Shown here in pieces: positions 9,128 through 18,263 of a stretch of 64,000 nt of DNA; position 1 is the first letter of the stretch; each line of letters opens with the position of its first letter. The stretch is taken from the NCBI RefSeq assembly GCF_017745095.1, contig NZ_JAGHZZ010000018.1:94275-158274 (forward strand), in the 5' to 3' direction. Under the pieces are notes generated by a model. The model was given only the letters and a program-made list of their open reading frames with translations, was not told the origin of the DNA and did no database searches. Position numbers and translations under genes: made by a program. Origin of the DNA: Sporocytophaga sp. (GTDB lineage: Bacteria; Bacteroidota; Bacteroidia; Cytophagales; Cytophagaceae).

Positions 9128-9622
9128 ATGGAAAAACCTGCTTTTGATGATATTTACATGGAACTGGCTGTAAATCTTTCCAAAAGATCTCATTGTGTGA
9201 AAAGACAAGTAGGAGCTGTCCTGACCAAAGATACAAGGATTATTTCCATTGGTTATAATGGCCCTCCTGCAGGTACTCATAATTGCGATGAAGAATGGCC
9301 AGGAGAGGGGTGCCCCCGGGATTCAAAAGGAAGTTGTTCACTTGCCTTACATGCGGAGCAAAATGCAATTATTTATGCAATTGATAATGGCGCAATAATT
9401 AAGGGATCAACGATTTATGTTACATTATCCCCTTGTATTGCCTGTGCTAGAGTTATTTTCAGTCTTGGAATTTCAAAAGTAATTTTCCTTCATTCATATG
9501 CTGAATATAAAGGTATTGCAAGTGACGAAGGTGTAGACTTTTTGAGGAAATTTGGTGTTGAAGTTGAGAAATACAAGGGTGAGTTACCTCATTTTACCCC
9601 TAACGATGTCAGCCGAGGTTAA
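9128..9622 (+). CDS. Deoxycytidylate (dCMP) deaminase family protein
   Basis: 164-residue zinc-dependent nucleotide deaminase, converting dCMP to dUMP for thymidylate synthesis. The zinc and catalytic motifs are clear: HAEQNAI (His plus the proton-shuttle Glu, about residues 78-84) and SPCIACARV (two Cys ligands, about 101-109). The GYNGPPAGTHNC stretch is also typical of the ComEB/dCMP deaminase group. It is a single gene, convergent with murB, and shares a bidirectional terminator that overlaps both stop codons. Confidence 0.92.
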   Translation: MEKPAFDDIYMELAVNLSKRSHCVKRQVGAVLTKDTRIISIGYNGPPAGTHNCDEEWPGEGCPRDSKGSCSLALHAEQNAIIYAIDNGAIIKGSTIYVTLSPCIACARVIFSLGISKVIFLHSYAEYKGIASDEGVDFLRKFGVEVEKYKGELPHFTPNDVSRG

Positions 9623-9644
9623 TATTATAAAATATTAACCTCGG
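9613..9644. terminator. Bidirectional terminator overlapping two stop codons
   Basis: Perfect 14-bp inverted repeat (9613-9626 with 9631-9644, CCGAGGTTAATATT) with a 4-base loop. It covers the last codons of the dCMP deaminase gene and of murB on the opposite strand, so the coding sequences themselves form the hairpin. Confidence 0.85.
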
Positions 9645-10641
9645 TTTCCAGTTCAATACCGAATTTTTCGGTTACAGACTTTTTAATTTCTAAAGAAAGA
9701 TTTTTGATCTCTTCTCCGCTGGCTTCACCACAATTAATTAAAACCAGGGCCTGACTTTTATGGACACCTGCATTGCCTATAACTTTTCCTTTCCAACCAC
9801 ACTGTTCGTTTAACCAACCTGCAGGAACCTTCACTTTTCCTGGTTCGCAGGGAAAAAAAGGTATAGTTGGATATTGAAGTTTTAGTTTCTCAAATTGCTC
9901 CTCCGGAATCTCAGGATTTTTGAAAAAACTTCCGGCATTGCCAGTTACTGCAGGATCAGGAAGTTTTGATTTTCTAATATGAATAACCGCATCACTTACA
10001 TCTTTAACGGTAGGCTTAAATACATTCATCTCTTTTAATGTATCTGTAATAGCTCCGTAAGAAATATTTAGATGAGGATTTTTTTCCAGTTTGAAAAATA
10101 CACTGGTAATGACAAATTTTCCTTTAAAATGTTGTTTGAAAATGCTGTCTCTGTAGCCAAATAAACAATCTTGGTTAGTAAATACAGCTTTATCACCAGT
10201 AGCAATATGGATAGCTTCCAGACTTTCCATGCAATCTTTGATTTCAACTCCATAGGCTCCAATATTTTGAACAGGCGCAGCTCCGACACAACCGGGAATC
10301 AGGGATAAGTTTTCTAATCCTCCAAAACCTCGAGCTACTGTATATAATACAAGATCATGCCATAGTTCTCCTGCTCCAGCTTTGATGTATACAGAAGTAT
10401 CATTTTGCCCAATAATTTCAATGCCCTTTATTTGATTATGTAGTACAAGTCCATCAAAATCTTTTGTAAAAAGAATATTGCTTCCGCCACCAAGTACTAA
10501 TTTGGGTAACTTTTTATATTCTTCATTATTCAATATTTCTAATAACTCACTCTCATTTTTAAATTGAGTATACCCTTTTGCATTGACATCTATTCCAAAA
10601 GTGTTGTATTTCTTTAAACTAAAGTCTGATTTTATTTCCAT
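9625..10641 (-). CDS. murB: UDP-N-acetylenolpyruvoylglucosamine reductase
   Basis: Cytoplasmic FAD enzyme making UDP-MurNAc, the committed step of peptidoglycan synthesis. The FAD-binding motifs are visible: LGGGSNILF (about residues 49-58), LIPGCVGAAPVQNIGAYGVE (about 118-138) and the catalytic-loop SGNAGSFFKNP-like stretch (TGNAGSFFKNPEIP, about 233-246), then PAGWLNEQCGWKGK near 275. At 338 residues it resembles the E. coli-length type I enzyme. Single gene, convergent with the dCMP deaminase gene. Confidence 0.96.
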   Translation of the reverse strand: MEIKSDFSLKKYNTFGIDVNAKGYTQFKNESELLEILNNEEYKKLPKLVLGGGSNILFTKDFDGLVLHNQIKGIEIIGQNDTSVYIKAGAGELWHDLVLYTVARGFGGLENLSLIPGCVGAAPVQNIGAYGVEIKDCMESLEAIHIATGDKAVFTNQDCLFGYRDSIFKQHFKGKFVITSVFFKLEKNPHLNISYGAITDTLKEMNVFKPTVKDVSDAVIHIRKSKLPDPAVTGNAGSFFKNPEIPEEQFEKLKLQYPTIPFFPCEPGKVKVPAGWLNEQCGWKGKVIGNAGVHKSQALVLINCGEASGEEIKNLSLEIKKSVTEKFGIELETEVNIL

Positions 10642-11077
10642 TTAAAATAAAAATTCTCCTATAAAAACCCCAAGTATTTTAATTCTGTTCAAAGTTAACT
10701 TTTCAAAAAAAGAAAAAGATGATGAAGATCAAATTTTGCATTTTGAGCTAAAAAAACTTATTCACATTTTTTTTGAATCATGTAAGGAATGGGTAAGATT
10801 TTGAAGATGTTATTGTCAGAAGTTAAAAAACCTAATGAGTTGAAATCATGAGGTTTAGTTGTCAAAAGTGGATGTTTTAGGTTAATTATTTGATTTATAA
10901 ACTTTTAAATTGAATTGTCCACAAAGTTTAGTATTTTTTGTGGAAAAAAATTATTTAAAATCATTCTAAATTATAGCTATTTTTTGAGTTTTTAAAATGT
11001 AATTATTTGATTTTCAGGAGTATTTTATTGGAAGCCCCCCTAAGGTTATATTTTCATTAAAATTGCTCTAAAAACAT
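10642..11077. other. Gene-free AT-rich spacer before the act/cox operon
   Basis: About 500 bases separate divergent murB and actA. I see no gene, RNA or clear hairpin here; it is AT-rich throughout, with a C-rich patch (AAGCCCCCCTAAGG near 11031-11045). It ends in the promoter at 11078-11109 and a roughly 45-base leader. Confidence 0.5.
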
Positions 11078-11109
11078 TTTTGATAAATTCAATTCGCATC
11101 TTAGATTTG
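11078..11109 (+). promoter_or_regulatory. Promoter of the act-cox operon
   Basis: TTTTG (11078-11082), a 19-bp spacer, then TAGATTTG (11102-11109) matches the Bacteroidota consensus TTG-N19-TAnnTTTG exactly. Transcription would start near 11116, which places the actA ATG at 11161 about 45 bases downstream and excludes the earlier in-frame ATG at 11080. Confidence 0.75.
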
Positions 11110-11160
11110 TGCGACTTTATAAAGAGTATGCCCAAATTAACGGATAAAACTAATTTTAAC

Positions 11161-12420
11161 ATGTCCTTAACCAATACCATCAATCGCTCGGCGATTACTT
11201 TGTTATTACTTTTTCTTTCACTTTTTGTCAGTTTGCCATCGAATGGTGAGGACAAACCGGCTGCGGGCGCAGCCGGAGCCGATCCAGCAAAGGTAGCTGA
11301 AGGTGCAAAGTTGTTTGAAGCAAATTGTAAGGCTTGTCACGCTGTCCATGACGTAGTTGTTGGGCCTGCGCTGAAAGATGTAAACAAAAGAAGACCAATT
11401 GGCTGGATAGTCAATTTCGTTCACAATTCACAGAAAGTAATTGCAAGTGGTGATCCTTATGCTGTTGAGCTTTACAACAAATTCGGTAAAACGGAAATGA
11501 AATCTTTCCCTGAGCTTTCAGAGGATCAGATTAAAAGTATAGTTGCATATATTGTAGATGAAGGTGGTAAAAAGGTGGATGTGGGACCTAAGCCTCCTGT
11601 TGATGGACAACCTCAATCTGAAGCGAAGGATGAAGGAGGTTATTCAGGCATCATCTTGATCCTAATCATCATCGTTCTTGTTCTAGTTCTTGTAATGTTA
11701 GTAGTATTCCTTTCAGTATTGAAAAGATACCTGAAAGACAAAGAAGAAAAACTTGCAGAATCTGACAGAGAAATAGTAAATCAAAAATTTGATGTACTTA
11801 AAGTAATAAAAAGCAAAGGATTCCTTTCTATAGTAGGTATCATCTTTGTTTCATTAGCCCTTAGAGCTTGCTGGAACAACATGTTCTATGTAGGTGTAGA
11901 TCAAGGTTATGCTCCAATTCAGCCAATACCATTCTCTCATAAACTTCACGCTGGTCAGTACAAAATCGATTGTAACTATTGCCACACTGGAGTAACTAAA
12001 GGTAAACAAGCTAACATCCCATCTTTGAATATCTGTATGAACTGCCACTCTCAAATTAAGAGCGGTCCAAGATTCGGTCAGGATGGAATTGCAAAAGTTA
12101 TTGACGCTTACAATTCAAATAAGCCTGTTAAATGGGTAAGAGTACACAACCTTCCTGATCTAGCTTACTTCAACCATGCACAACACGTGAAGGTAGGTGG
12201 TATAGAGTGTAAGACATGCCACGGCCAGATCGATACAATGGAAGTTGTAAGACAACACTCACCTTTAACAATGGGATGGTGTATCAATTGCCACAGAGAG
12301 ACTGCGGTGAACGGAAAAGACAATGCTTATTATGACAAGCTGCTTGAGCTTCATTCTAAGAAAGGTCCGTTAAAAGTTGCTGAAAACGGAGGTCTTGAGT
12401 GTGCAAAATGTCACTATTAA
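11161..12420 (+). CDS. actA: Alternative Complex III subunit ActA (multihaem cytochrome c)
   Basis: Periplasmic multihaem subunit of Alternative Complex III, which oxidises menaquinol and passes electrons to cytochrome c or oxidase. From the ATG at 11161: a signal peptide, a class I cytochrome c domain with CKACH (about residue 58), a transmembrane helix (about 160-185, ILILIIIVLVLVLVMLVVFL), a second hydrophobic stretch, then five haem motifs CNYCH, CMNCH, CKTCH, CINCH and CAKCH. That makes six CxxCH sites against five in the classic ActA pentahaem domain, so a monohaem domain is fused to the N-terminus. It opens the operon; actB starts 37 bases on. An upstream ATG at 11080 lies at the promoter and is rejected. 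Confidence 0.93.
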   Translation: MSLTNTINRSAITLLLLFLSLFVSLPSNGEDKPAAGAAGADPAKVAEGAKLFEANCKACHAVHDVVVGPALKDVNKRRPIGWIVNFVHNSQKVIASGDPYAVELYNKFGKTEMKSFPELSEDQIKSIVAYIVDEGGKKVDVGPKPPVDGQPQSEAKDEGGYSGIILILIIIVLVLVLVMLVVFLSVLKRYLKDKEEKLAESDREIVNQKFDVLKVIKSKGFLSIVGIIFVSLALRACWNNMFYVGVDQGYAPIQPIPFSHKLHAGQYKIDCNYCHTGVTKGKQANIPSLNICMNCHSQIKSGPRFGQDGIAKVIDAYNSNKPVKWVRVHNLPDLAYFNHAQHVKVGGIECKTCHGQIDTMEVVRQHSPLTMGWCINCHRETAVNGKDNAYYDKLLELHSKKGPLKVAENGGLECAKCHY

Positions 12421-12457
12421 TCAATTTAGAAGCCTAATTCATTTTATATAGATTCTT

Positions 12458-15400
12458 ATGAAAGATAACAATAAAAAATACTGGAAAGGTATTGAGGAAT
12501 TATCCAACGATCCAGAATTTTTAAAGCATGCGCATAATGAGTTCCCTGAATTTTTATCTGTAAAGGAAAAAGGAAGCAGTGAAGCTTCTGATGCTCCTGA
12601 CAGAAGAGATTTTTTGAAACTATTAGGCTTTAGTGTTGCTGCAGTTTCCCTTGCTGCTTGCGAGGCTCCTGTAAAAAAAGTTATTCCATATGTAAATAAA
12701 CCTGTTGACGTTGATCCAGGTATTGCAAACTGGTATGCTTCTACATACCAAGAAGGTGGCGAATATTGCAGCATCTTAGTAAAAACTAGAGAAGGAAGAC
12801 CTATTAAAATTGAAGGAAACAAACTTTCTCCAATTACAATGGGTGGAACAAGTGCAAGAGTACAGGCTTCTGTTCTAAGTTTATACGATACTGAAAGATT
12901 AGAATTCTTTGTTGAGAATGGCAAGCAGATAAAAGTGAAGTCGATAGCAGAGTATGCTCCTCTTGACAGAAAGATTATTGATAAATTAGCTGCAGCTCAG
13001 GCTTCAGGTAAATCAATTAGAATTGTTTCTCAGACAATTTTAAGCCCTACAACTAAAAAAGCAATCGAAGAATTTAAGGCAAAATATCCTGCAACTGAAC
13101 ATGTTATGTATGATGTTCTTTCAGCAGAAGGTATCCTTAAAGCAAATGAAATATCTCTTGGTCAGAGAATAATCCCTTCTTATAATTTTGGTGCCGCAGA
13201 TGTAATAGTAAGCTTTGGTGCTGATTTCCTTGGAACATGGATTTCTCCGATAGAATATGCTAAGCAATATTCTAAAACAAGAAAATTAAGTGCTCACAAG
13301 AAAACAATGAGTAAGCATTACCAAATTGAAAGCAATTTATCGCTTACTGGTTGTAATGCTGATACGAGATTACCTATCAAACCTTCTGAAGAAGGACTTT
13401 ATGTTGCAGCGCTATACAATGCACTTGGATTTGGTGGATTAAGTACTAAAGCCCCAAACCATGAAGTAATTAAAAAGGCAGCAACAGATCTTTTAAAGGC
13501 TAAAGGAAAGTCATTAGTTGTGAGCGGTTCAAATGATCCGTATGTTCAGCTTTTGGTAAATAAAATCAATAGTGAATTAGGCAATTACGGTAAAACTATT
13601 GATGTAAGTACTCCTTCATTTCAGAAACAAGGAAGCGATGAGGCAATCCTTAAATTTATTGAAGATGCTAAATCAGGCCAGGTAGGTGCAGTTATTTTCT
13701 ACGGTGCTAACCCTGTTTATGATCATCCAAAAGGAGAGGAGCTAAAAGAAGCATTAAAGAAAATTTCATTGAAAATTTCCTTTAATGATCGTATGGATGA
13801 GACTTCTTCTGAAGTTGACTATGTTTGTCCAGATCTTCATTTCCTTGAGTCATGGAATGATGCTGAGCCTAAAAAAGGATTTTTTAGCTTAACTCAGCCT
13901 ACAATTACTCCAATATTCAAAGGTAACAGAGCTGCACAGGAGTCACTTTTGATATGGTCAGGCAACAAGACTGATTACTATACTTACCTAGAAAATAACT
14001 GGAAATCAAGATTAACTGGTGGTAACTTCCAGGAATTGTGGGATAAAACTTTACATGATGGTTTGTATTCTGGAAAAACTAGTGAACTACATGTTACACC
14101 TGGTCATAGCGAAACAGAAGCATATGCAGCAATTTCTGATACTGCATCTGTCGGAGCATTTCACACAGGAGGATCATCTACTCCTAATGTTAATCTAAGT
14201 GAAGTAGAAGATAATATCAACAGAACTTATAAAACTAATTCAGGCATTGAGCTTAGTCTTTATTATAAAGTAGGATTAGGATCGGGTTCGCTTTCAGCAG
14301 GAAATAATCCTTGGTTACATGAATTACCGGATCCTGTTTCTAAAGCAACTTGGGATAACTATCTGGCTATTCCTAAAAAGATGGCTAATGAGATGGATAT
14401 TGCTCAAGGTGATGTAGTTGCTCTTACAGTTGATGGAAAGAATACAGGAATTGAAGTTCCTGTGTTAATTCAGCCAGGTCAGGCAAACAATACTGCTTCT
14501 TTAGCTCTAGGATATGGAAGAACTAAAGCTGGAAAATGTGGAAATGAAGTAGGGAAGAATGCTTATCCTTTGATCAAAGTTAAAGGTGGCAGACTTGATT
14601 TGAATGCTGGTGTTGTAACCTTTGCTAAAACTGGTGATGAGAGAAAAATAGCTCAGACACAAACTCACCATACAGTTATGGCTCGTCCAATTATTCAGGA
14701 TGCTAGTCTAGCTGAATATCAAAAAGATGCAGGTGCGGGAAGATACAAGCCGATGATTCATACAAACCTGTATGGAGAAAAGAAACCTACCGAAATCACT
14801 ACCTGGTATGAACATGAGAAACCTAACCATTTATGGGGTATGAGTATTGACCTCAACTCTTGTATTGGTTGTGGAGCTTGCGTTGTAGCATGTCAGTCTG
14901 AAAATAACGTTCCTGTAGTAGGTAGAAAAGAGGTGCTGAACAGAAGAGAGATGCACTGGATTCGTATCGATCGTTACTACAGCAGTGATGCAGAAACTGA
15001 TAAAACTGGTGAGTATTTTGAAAGTGAATCAGGAGTTAAAGATCTTGAAATAGCTGCAGAGAATCCGACAGTAACATTCCAACCAATGTTATGTCAGCAA
15101 TGTAACCACGCACCTTGCGAGTCAGTGTGCCCTGTTGCAGCTACTACCCACAGTAGCGAAGGGCTAAACCAAATGACCTACAACAGATGTATCGGAACAA
15201 GATACTGTGCAAATAACTGCCCATATAAAGTAAGAAGATTTAACTGGTTTAAATACTTTGAAAACGAGGAGTTTGACAAAAACGTCAGCATGAACAACTT
15301 CCTTGGTAGAATGGTGTTGAACCCTGATGTAACTGTAAGATCAAGAGGAGTTATGGAAAAATGCTCTTTCTGTGTACAGAGAATTCAGGAAGGAAAGCTT

Positions 15401-15622
15401 AAAGCTAAGATGGAAAAGAGAAGACCAATTGATGGTGAAATCGTTACAGCTTGTGCTTCAGCATGTCCTACAGATGCGATTATATTTGGTGACAGAAATG
15501 ATACAGAAAGCAGACTACATAAAGACAATGTTGTAGAGAATGCAGAAAGATCATATGCAGTCCTTGAAGAGCTTAATGTTCAACCAAACATTTTGTATCT
15601 AACTAAAATCAGAAACTCTTAA
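12458..15622 (+). CDS. actB: Alternative Complex III subunit ActB (iron-sulfur, molybdopterin-like)
   Basis: 1054-residue fusion of a molybdopterin oxidoreductase-like domain (about 60-760) and a ferredoxin-like domain (about 790-1040). Known ActB carries iron-sulfur clusters but no molybdenum cofactor. The cluster Cys are visible as CIGCGACVVAC, CQQCNHAPCESVC, CIGTRYCANNC, CSFC and CASAC. The N-terminus has a twin-arginine-like signal (DRRDFLKLLGFS, about residues 48-59) followed by a lipobox-like LAAC, so Tat export and lipid anchoring are both plausible. It lies between actA and actC as in other Bacteroidota. Confidence 0.95.
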   Translation: MKDNNKKYWKGIEELSNDPEFLKHAHNEFPEFLSVKEKGSSEASDAPDRRDFLKLLGFSVAAVSLAACEAPVKKVIPYVNKPVDVDPGIANWYASTYQEGGEYCSILVKTREGRPIKIEGNKLSPITMGGTSARVQASVLSLYDTERLEFFVENGKQIKVKSIAEYAPLDRKIIDKLAAAQASGKSIRIVSQTILSPTTKKAIEEFKAKYPATEHVMYDVLSAEGILKANEISLGQRIIPSYNFGAADVIVSFGADFLGTWISPIEYAKQYSKTRKLSAHKKTMSKHYQIESNLSLTGCNADTRLPIKPSEEGLYVAALYNALGFGGLSTKAPNHEVIKKAATDLLKAKGKSLVVSGSNDPYVQLLVNKINSELGNYGKTIDVSTPSFQKQGSDEAILKFIEDAKSGQVGAVIFYGANPVYDHPKGEELKEALKKISLKISFNDRMDETSSEVDYVCPDLHFLESWNDAEPKKGFFSLTQPTITPIFKGNRAAQESLLIWSGNKTDYYTYLENNWKSRLTGGNFQELWDKTLHDGLYSGKTSELHVTPGHSETEAYAAISDTASVGAFHTGGSSTPNVNLSEVEDNINRTYKTNSGIELSLYYKVGLGSGSLSAGNNPWLHELPDPVSKATWDNYLAIPKKMANEMDIAQGDVVALTVDGKNTGIEVPVLIQPGQANNTASLALGYGRTKAGKCGNEVGKNAYPLIKVKGGRLDLNAGVVTFAKTGDERKIAQTQTHHTVMARPIIQDASLAEYQKDAGAGRYKPMIHTNLYGEKKPTEITTWYEHEKPNHLWGMSIDLNSCIGCGACVVACQSENNVPVVGRKEVLNRREMHWIRIDRYYSSDAETDKTGEYFESESGVKDLEIAAENPTVTFQPMLCQQCNHAPCESVCPVAATTHSSEGLNQMTYNRCIGTRYCANNCPYKVRRFNWFKYFENEEFDKNVSMNNFLGRMVLNPDVTVRSRGVMEKCSFCVQRIQEGKLKAKMEKRRPIDGEIVTACASACPTDAIIFGDRNDTESRLHKDNVVENAERSYAVLEELNVQPNILYLTKIRNS

Positions 15623-15656
15623 TTAGAACCTATTACAGATTTTTAATATAAAAAAT

Positions 15657-17024
15657 ATGCAAGTTACTTCGCCCGTAAGACCGCCTCTGGTAACAGGGGG
15701 CAAAACTGTCTCTGATGTTACTCAGGATATAAGCAGGCACGTAGAAAATAAACCTACAAAATTGTGGATCATGGCATTCACACTTTCTGTTATCACACTT
15801 TGTTATGGTTCATATTGTTTGTGGACTACATGGTATAAGGGAATTGGAATGTGGGGATTGAATAAAACAATAGGTTGGGCATGGGATATCACTAACTTCG
15901 TATGGTGGGTTGGTATTGGTCACGCAGGAACTTTGATTTCAGCTATCCTTTTGCTTTTCAGACAAAAATGGAGAACCTCTATTAACAGAGCAGCGGAAGC
16001 TATGACCATATTTGCGGTTATTTGTGCTGCAAGTTTTATCGTAGCTCACATGGGTAGACCATGGCTTGCATATTGGGCACTTCCTCTGCCTAATGCTTTT
16101 GGATCACTCTGGGTAAACTTTAACTCACCGCTAGTGTGGGACGTATTTGCGATCAGTACATATTTTACTGTTTCGCTTGTATTCTGGTACATCGGTCTGG
16201 TTCCGGATTTTGCTACAATCAGAGAAAGGGCAACAGGAGTTAGAAGAGTTGCTTATGGAGCTCTAAGTTTAGGATGGGACGGTTCTGCAAAGGCATGGCA
16301 GAGATATGAGGCTGTCAGCTTAGTGCTTGCAGGTTGTTCTACACCCCTAGTATTATCGGTTCACACAATCGTTAGTATGGACTTTGCAACTTCAGTAATA
16401 CCTGGTTGGCACGCAACAATTTTCCCTCCTTACTTCGTTGCTGGTGCAATCTTTTCAGGATTTGCAATGGTGTTGACTCTTATGTTAATTACAAGAGTAG
16501 TGTTCAGACTTGAAGATTACATTACTGTAGAGCATATGGAGTCAATGAATAAAGTTATTGTATTAACTGGATCAATCGTTGGTATTGCATATTTATCTGA
16601 ATTCTTTATTGCATGGTACTCTCACGTTCCTTATGAAAGTTACACTTTCATTAACAGAGCGTTTGGAGATGACTATTGGTGGGCATATTGGTCTATGATG
16701 ACTTGTAACGTAATTTCCCCACAGCTTTTCTGGTTCAGAACTGTTAGAAGAAGTATTGCTTGGACATTCCTTCTTTCGATAGTTGTAAATATCGGAATGT
16801 GGTTTGAGCGTTTTGTTATCATCGCGACTTCACTTTCAAGAGACTTCATACCTTCTAGCTGGGCATATTTCTCACCTACTCTTTATGATATCGGTGATTA
16901 CTTGTTCACTTTTGGTCTGTTCTTTACACTCTTCTTATTATTTGCTAAGTTTTTTCCTGTTGTAAACATGGCTGAGGTAAAGGCAATTATTAAATCATCA
17001 TCTGCAAAAAAAGATACTAAATAA
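15657..17024 (+). CDS. actC: Alternative Complex III subunit ActC (NrfD/PsrC-like)
   Basis: 455-residue integral membrane subunit of the NrfD/PsrC family with about ten transmembrane helices, expected to hold the menaquinol site of ACIII. Typical family stretches are [18 protein letters not shown] (about 85-103), [11 protein letters not shown] and [12 protein letters not shown]. It follows actB by 34 bases and precedes actD by 5 bases, suggesting translational coupling with the latter. Confidence 0.95.
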   Translation: MQVTSPVRPPLVTGGKTVSDVTQDISRHVENKPTKLWIMAFTLSVITLCYGSYCLWTTWYKGIGMWGLNKTIGWAWDITNFVWWVGIGHAGTLISAILLLFRQKWRTSINRAAEAMTIFAVICAASFIVAHMGRPWLAYWALPLPNAFGSLWVNFNSPLVWDVFAISTYFTVSLVFWYIGLVPDFATIRERATGVRRVAYGALSLGWDGSAKAWQRYEAVSLVLAGCSTPLVLSVHTIVSMDFATSVIPGWHATIFPPYFVAGAIFSGFAMVLTLMLITRVVFRLEDYITVEHMESMNKVIVLTGSIVGIAYLSEFFIAWYSHVPYESYTFINRAFGDDYWWAYWSMMTCNVISPQLFWFRTVRRSIAWTFLLSIVVNIGMWFERFVIIATSLSRDFIPSSWAYFSPTLYDIGDYLFTFGLFFTLFLLFAKFFPVVNMAEVKAIIKSSSAKKDTK

Positions 17025-17029
17025 GGAAT

Positions 17030-17566
17030 ATGTCAAAAAGCACAAACTATATAATAGGAGTATTTAACGACGAGGATGTTTTAATGGATGCGGTTAGCAC
17101 ATTAAAGTCATCAGGTGTTAAAATTCAGGAGGCTTATACACCATTTCCTGTACACGGTTTAGATGATGCTTTAGGTTATAAACCATCTAACCTTCCGATT
17201 GCAGCGTTTCTATTTGGATTAACCGGAACAATCTGCGCTTTATTATTAACTATTGGAACTATGGGCTTTGATTGGCCTATGGATATTGGAGGTAAGCCAT
17301 TTGTTCCGCTACCTCACTTTATACCGGTAACCTTTGAGCTAACAATTCTTTTAGCATCATTAGGAATGGTAGCAACCTTCTTGATTATCAGCAATCTTAA
17401 ACCTTGGGGACATGATCCATTCATGTTCGACGGAAGAAGTACAGATGATAAATTTCTTATTGTTATTGATCTGGATAAAAATAAGATGGATAAAGTCGCT
17501 CTTACCAATTTATTCAAACAGACAGGAGCATCAGAAGTAAATTCTAAAATTGTTGAAAATCATTAA
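17030..17566 (+). CDS. actD: Alternative Complex III subunit ActD (DUF3341)
   Basis: 178-residue membrane protein of the DUF3341 family, the ActD subunit of ACIII. It has an N-terminal soluble segment (YIIGVFNDEDVLMDAVSTLK), two transmembrane helices (about 55-80 and 105-125) and a short C-terminal tail. Its role in the complex is structural. Start ATG lies 5 bases after actC. Confidence 0.93.
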   Translation: MSKSTNYIIGVFNDEDVLMDAVSTLKSSGVKIQEAYTPFPVHGLDDALGYKPSNLPIAAFLFGLTGTICALLLTIGTMGFDWPMDIGGKPFVPLPHFIPVTFELTILLASLGMVATFLIISNLKPWGHDPFMFDGRSTDDKFLIVIDLDKNKMDKVALTNLFKQTGASEVNSKIVENH

Positions 17567-17580
17567 TATTATTTTCTGAC

Positions 17581-18243
17581 ATGAGAAACGCTTATAAATA
17601 CACATATATATTTTTAATTCTTACTGTTATCCTCTCTTCTTGTGTTGATCAAAAGAAGTTTGAGAACATTGGAACGCATGAGAAACCTAATGTTGAGTTT
17701 GCACCAAATATGTATCATTCATTGGCTTATGAACCATTAACTCAGATCACAGATACTGAGGCAGGTTTATGGTTAAATTCTAACGATAGTGATACTGGAG
17801 AGTTTTTTAACTCTAACCCTTATAATCCTCATAAAATGAATATGAGAGATCCAGCTGCTCATACAGTTAGGTTTAATAGCGATGGTTTTTTACCTTACCG
17901 TCTTCCAAAAGATTGTCTTGATTATGCTGCAAGGACTCTTGTTAATCCATTAAAAATTAATGATAAGACAATTGAAGACGGAAAAATTCTTTATACTAAG
18001 TTTTGCGCTCACTGTCATGGAGAAACAGGACAAGGTGATGGCCCAGTGAATGACGCTTTCAAAGGGGTAGCTAATTTAACTACAGGTTCTGTAAAGGATG
18101 CAACACCAGGCCACATCTTCCATGTGATTACTTGGGGTAAAGGCAGAATGGGAGCTCACGGTAGTCAGTTAAACCAGGAAGAACGTTGGAAGATTGTTTC
18201 CTACGTAAAAGAAAATTTACAAAAAGCTGAAGCGCAACAATAA
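17581..18243 (+). CDS. actE: Alternative Complex III subunit ActE (monohaem cytochrome c lipoprotein)
   Basis: 220-residue lipoprotein: the signal sequence ends in a lipobox (ILSSC, Cys at about 21). A class I cytochrome c domain with one haem motif CAHCH (about residue 142) and a distal Met candidate (GKGRMGAHGSQL) follows. In ACIII this subunit takes electrons from ActA and hands them to the oxidase. Fourteen bases separate it from actD. Confidence 0.94.
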   Translation: MRNAYKYTYIFLILTVILSSCVDQKKFENIGTHEKPNVEFAPNMYHSLAYEPLTQITDTEAGLWLNSNDSDTGEFFNSNPYNPHKMNMRDPAAHTVRFNSDGFLPYRLPKDCLDYAARTLVNPLKINDKTIEDGKILYTKFCAHCHGETGQGDGPVNDAFKGVANLTTGSVKDATPGHIFHVITWGKGRMGAHGSQLNQEERWKIVSYVKENLQKAEAQQ

Positions 18244-18263
18244 ACACATTAAATTTTTAACTC

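Noticed and set aside
11080..11160. Earlier ATG for ActA at 11080
   Set aside because: It lies at the promoter -33/-7 region and would add a sequence with no signal peptide; the ATG at 11161 starts a clear one.
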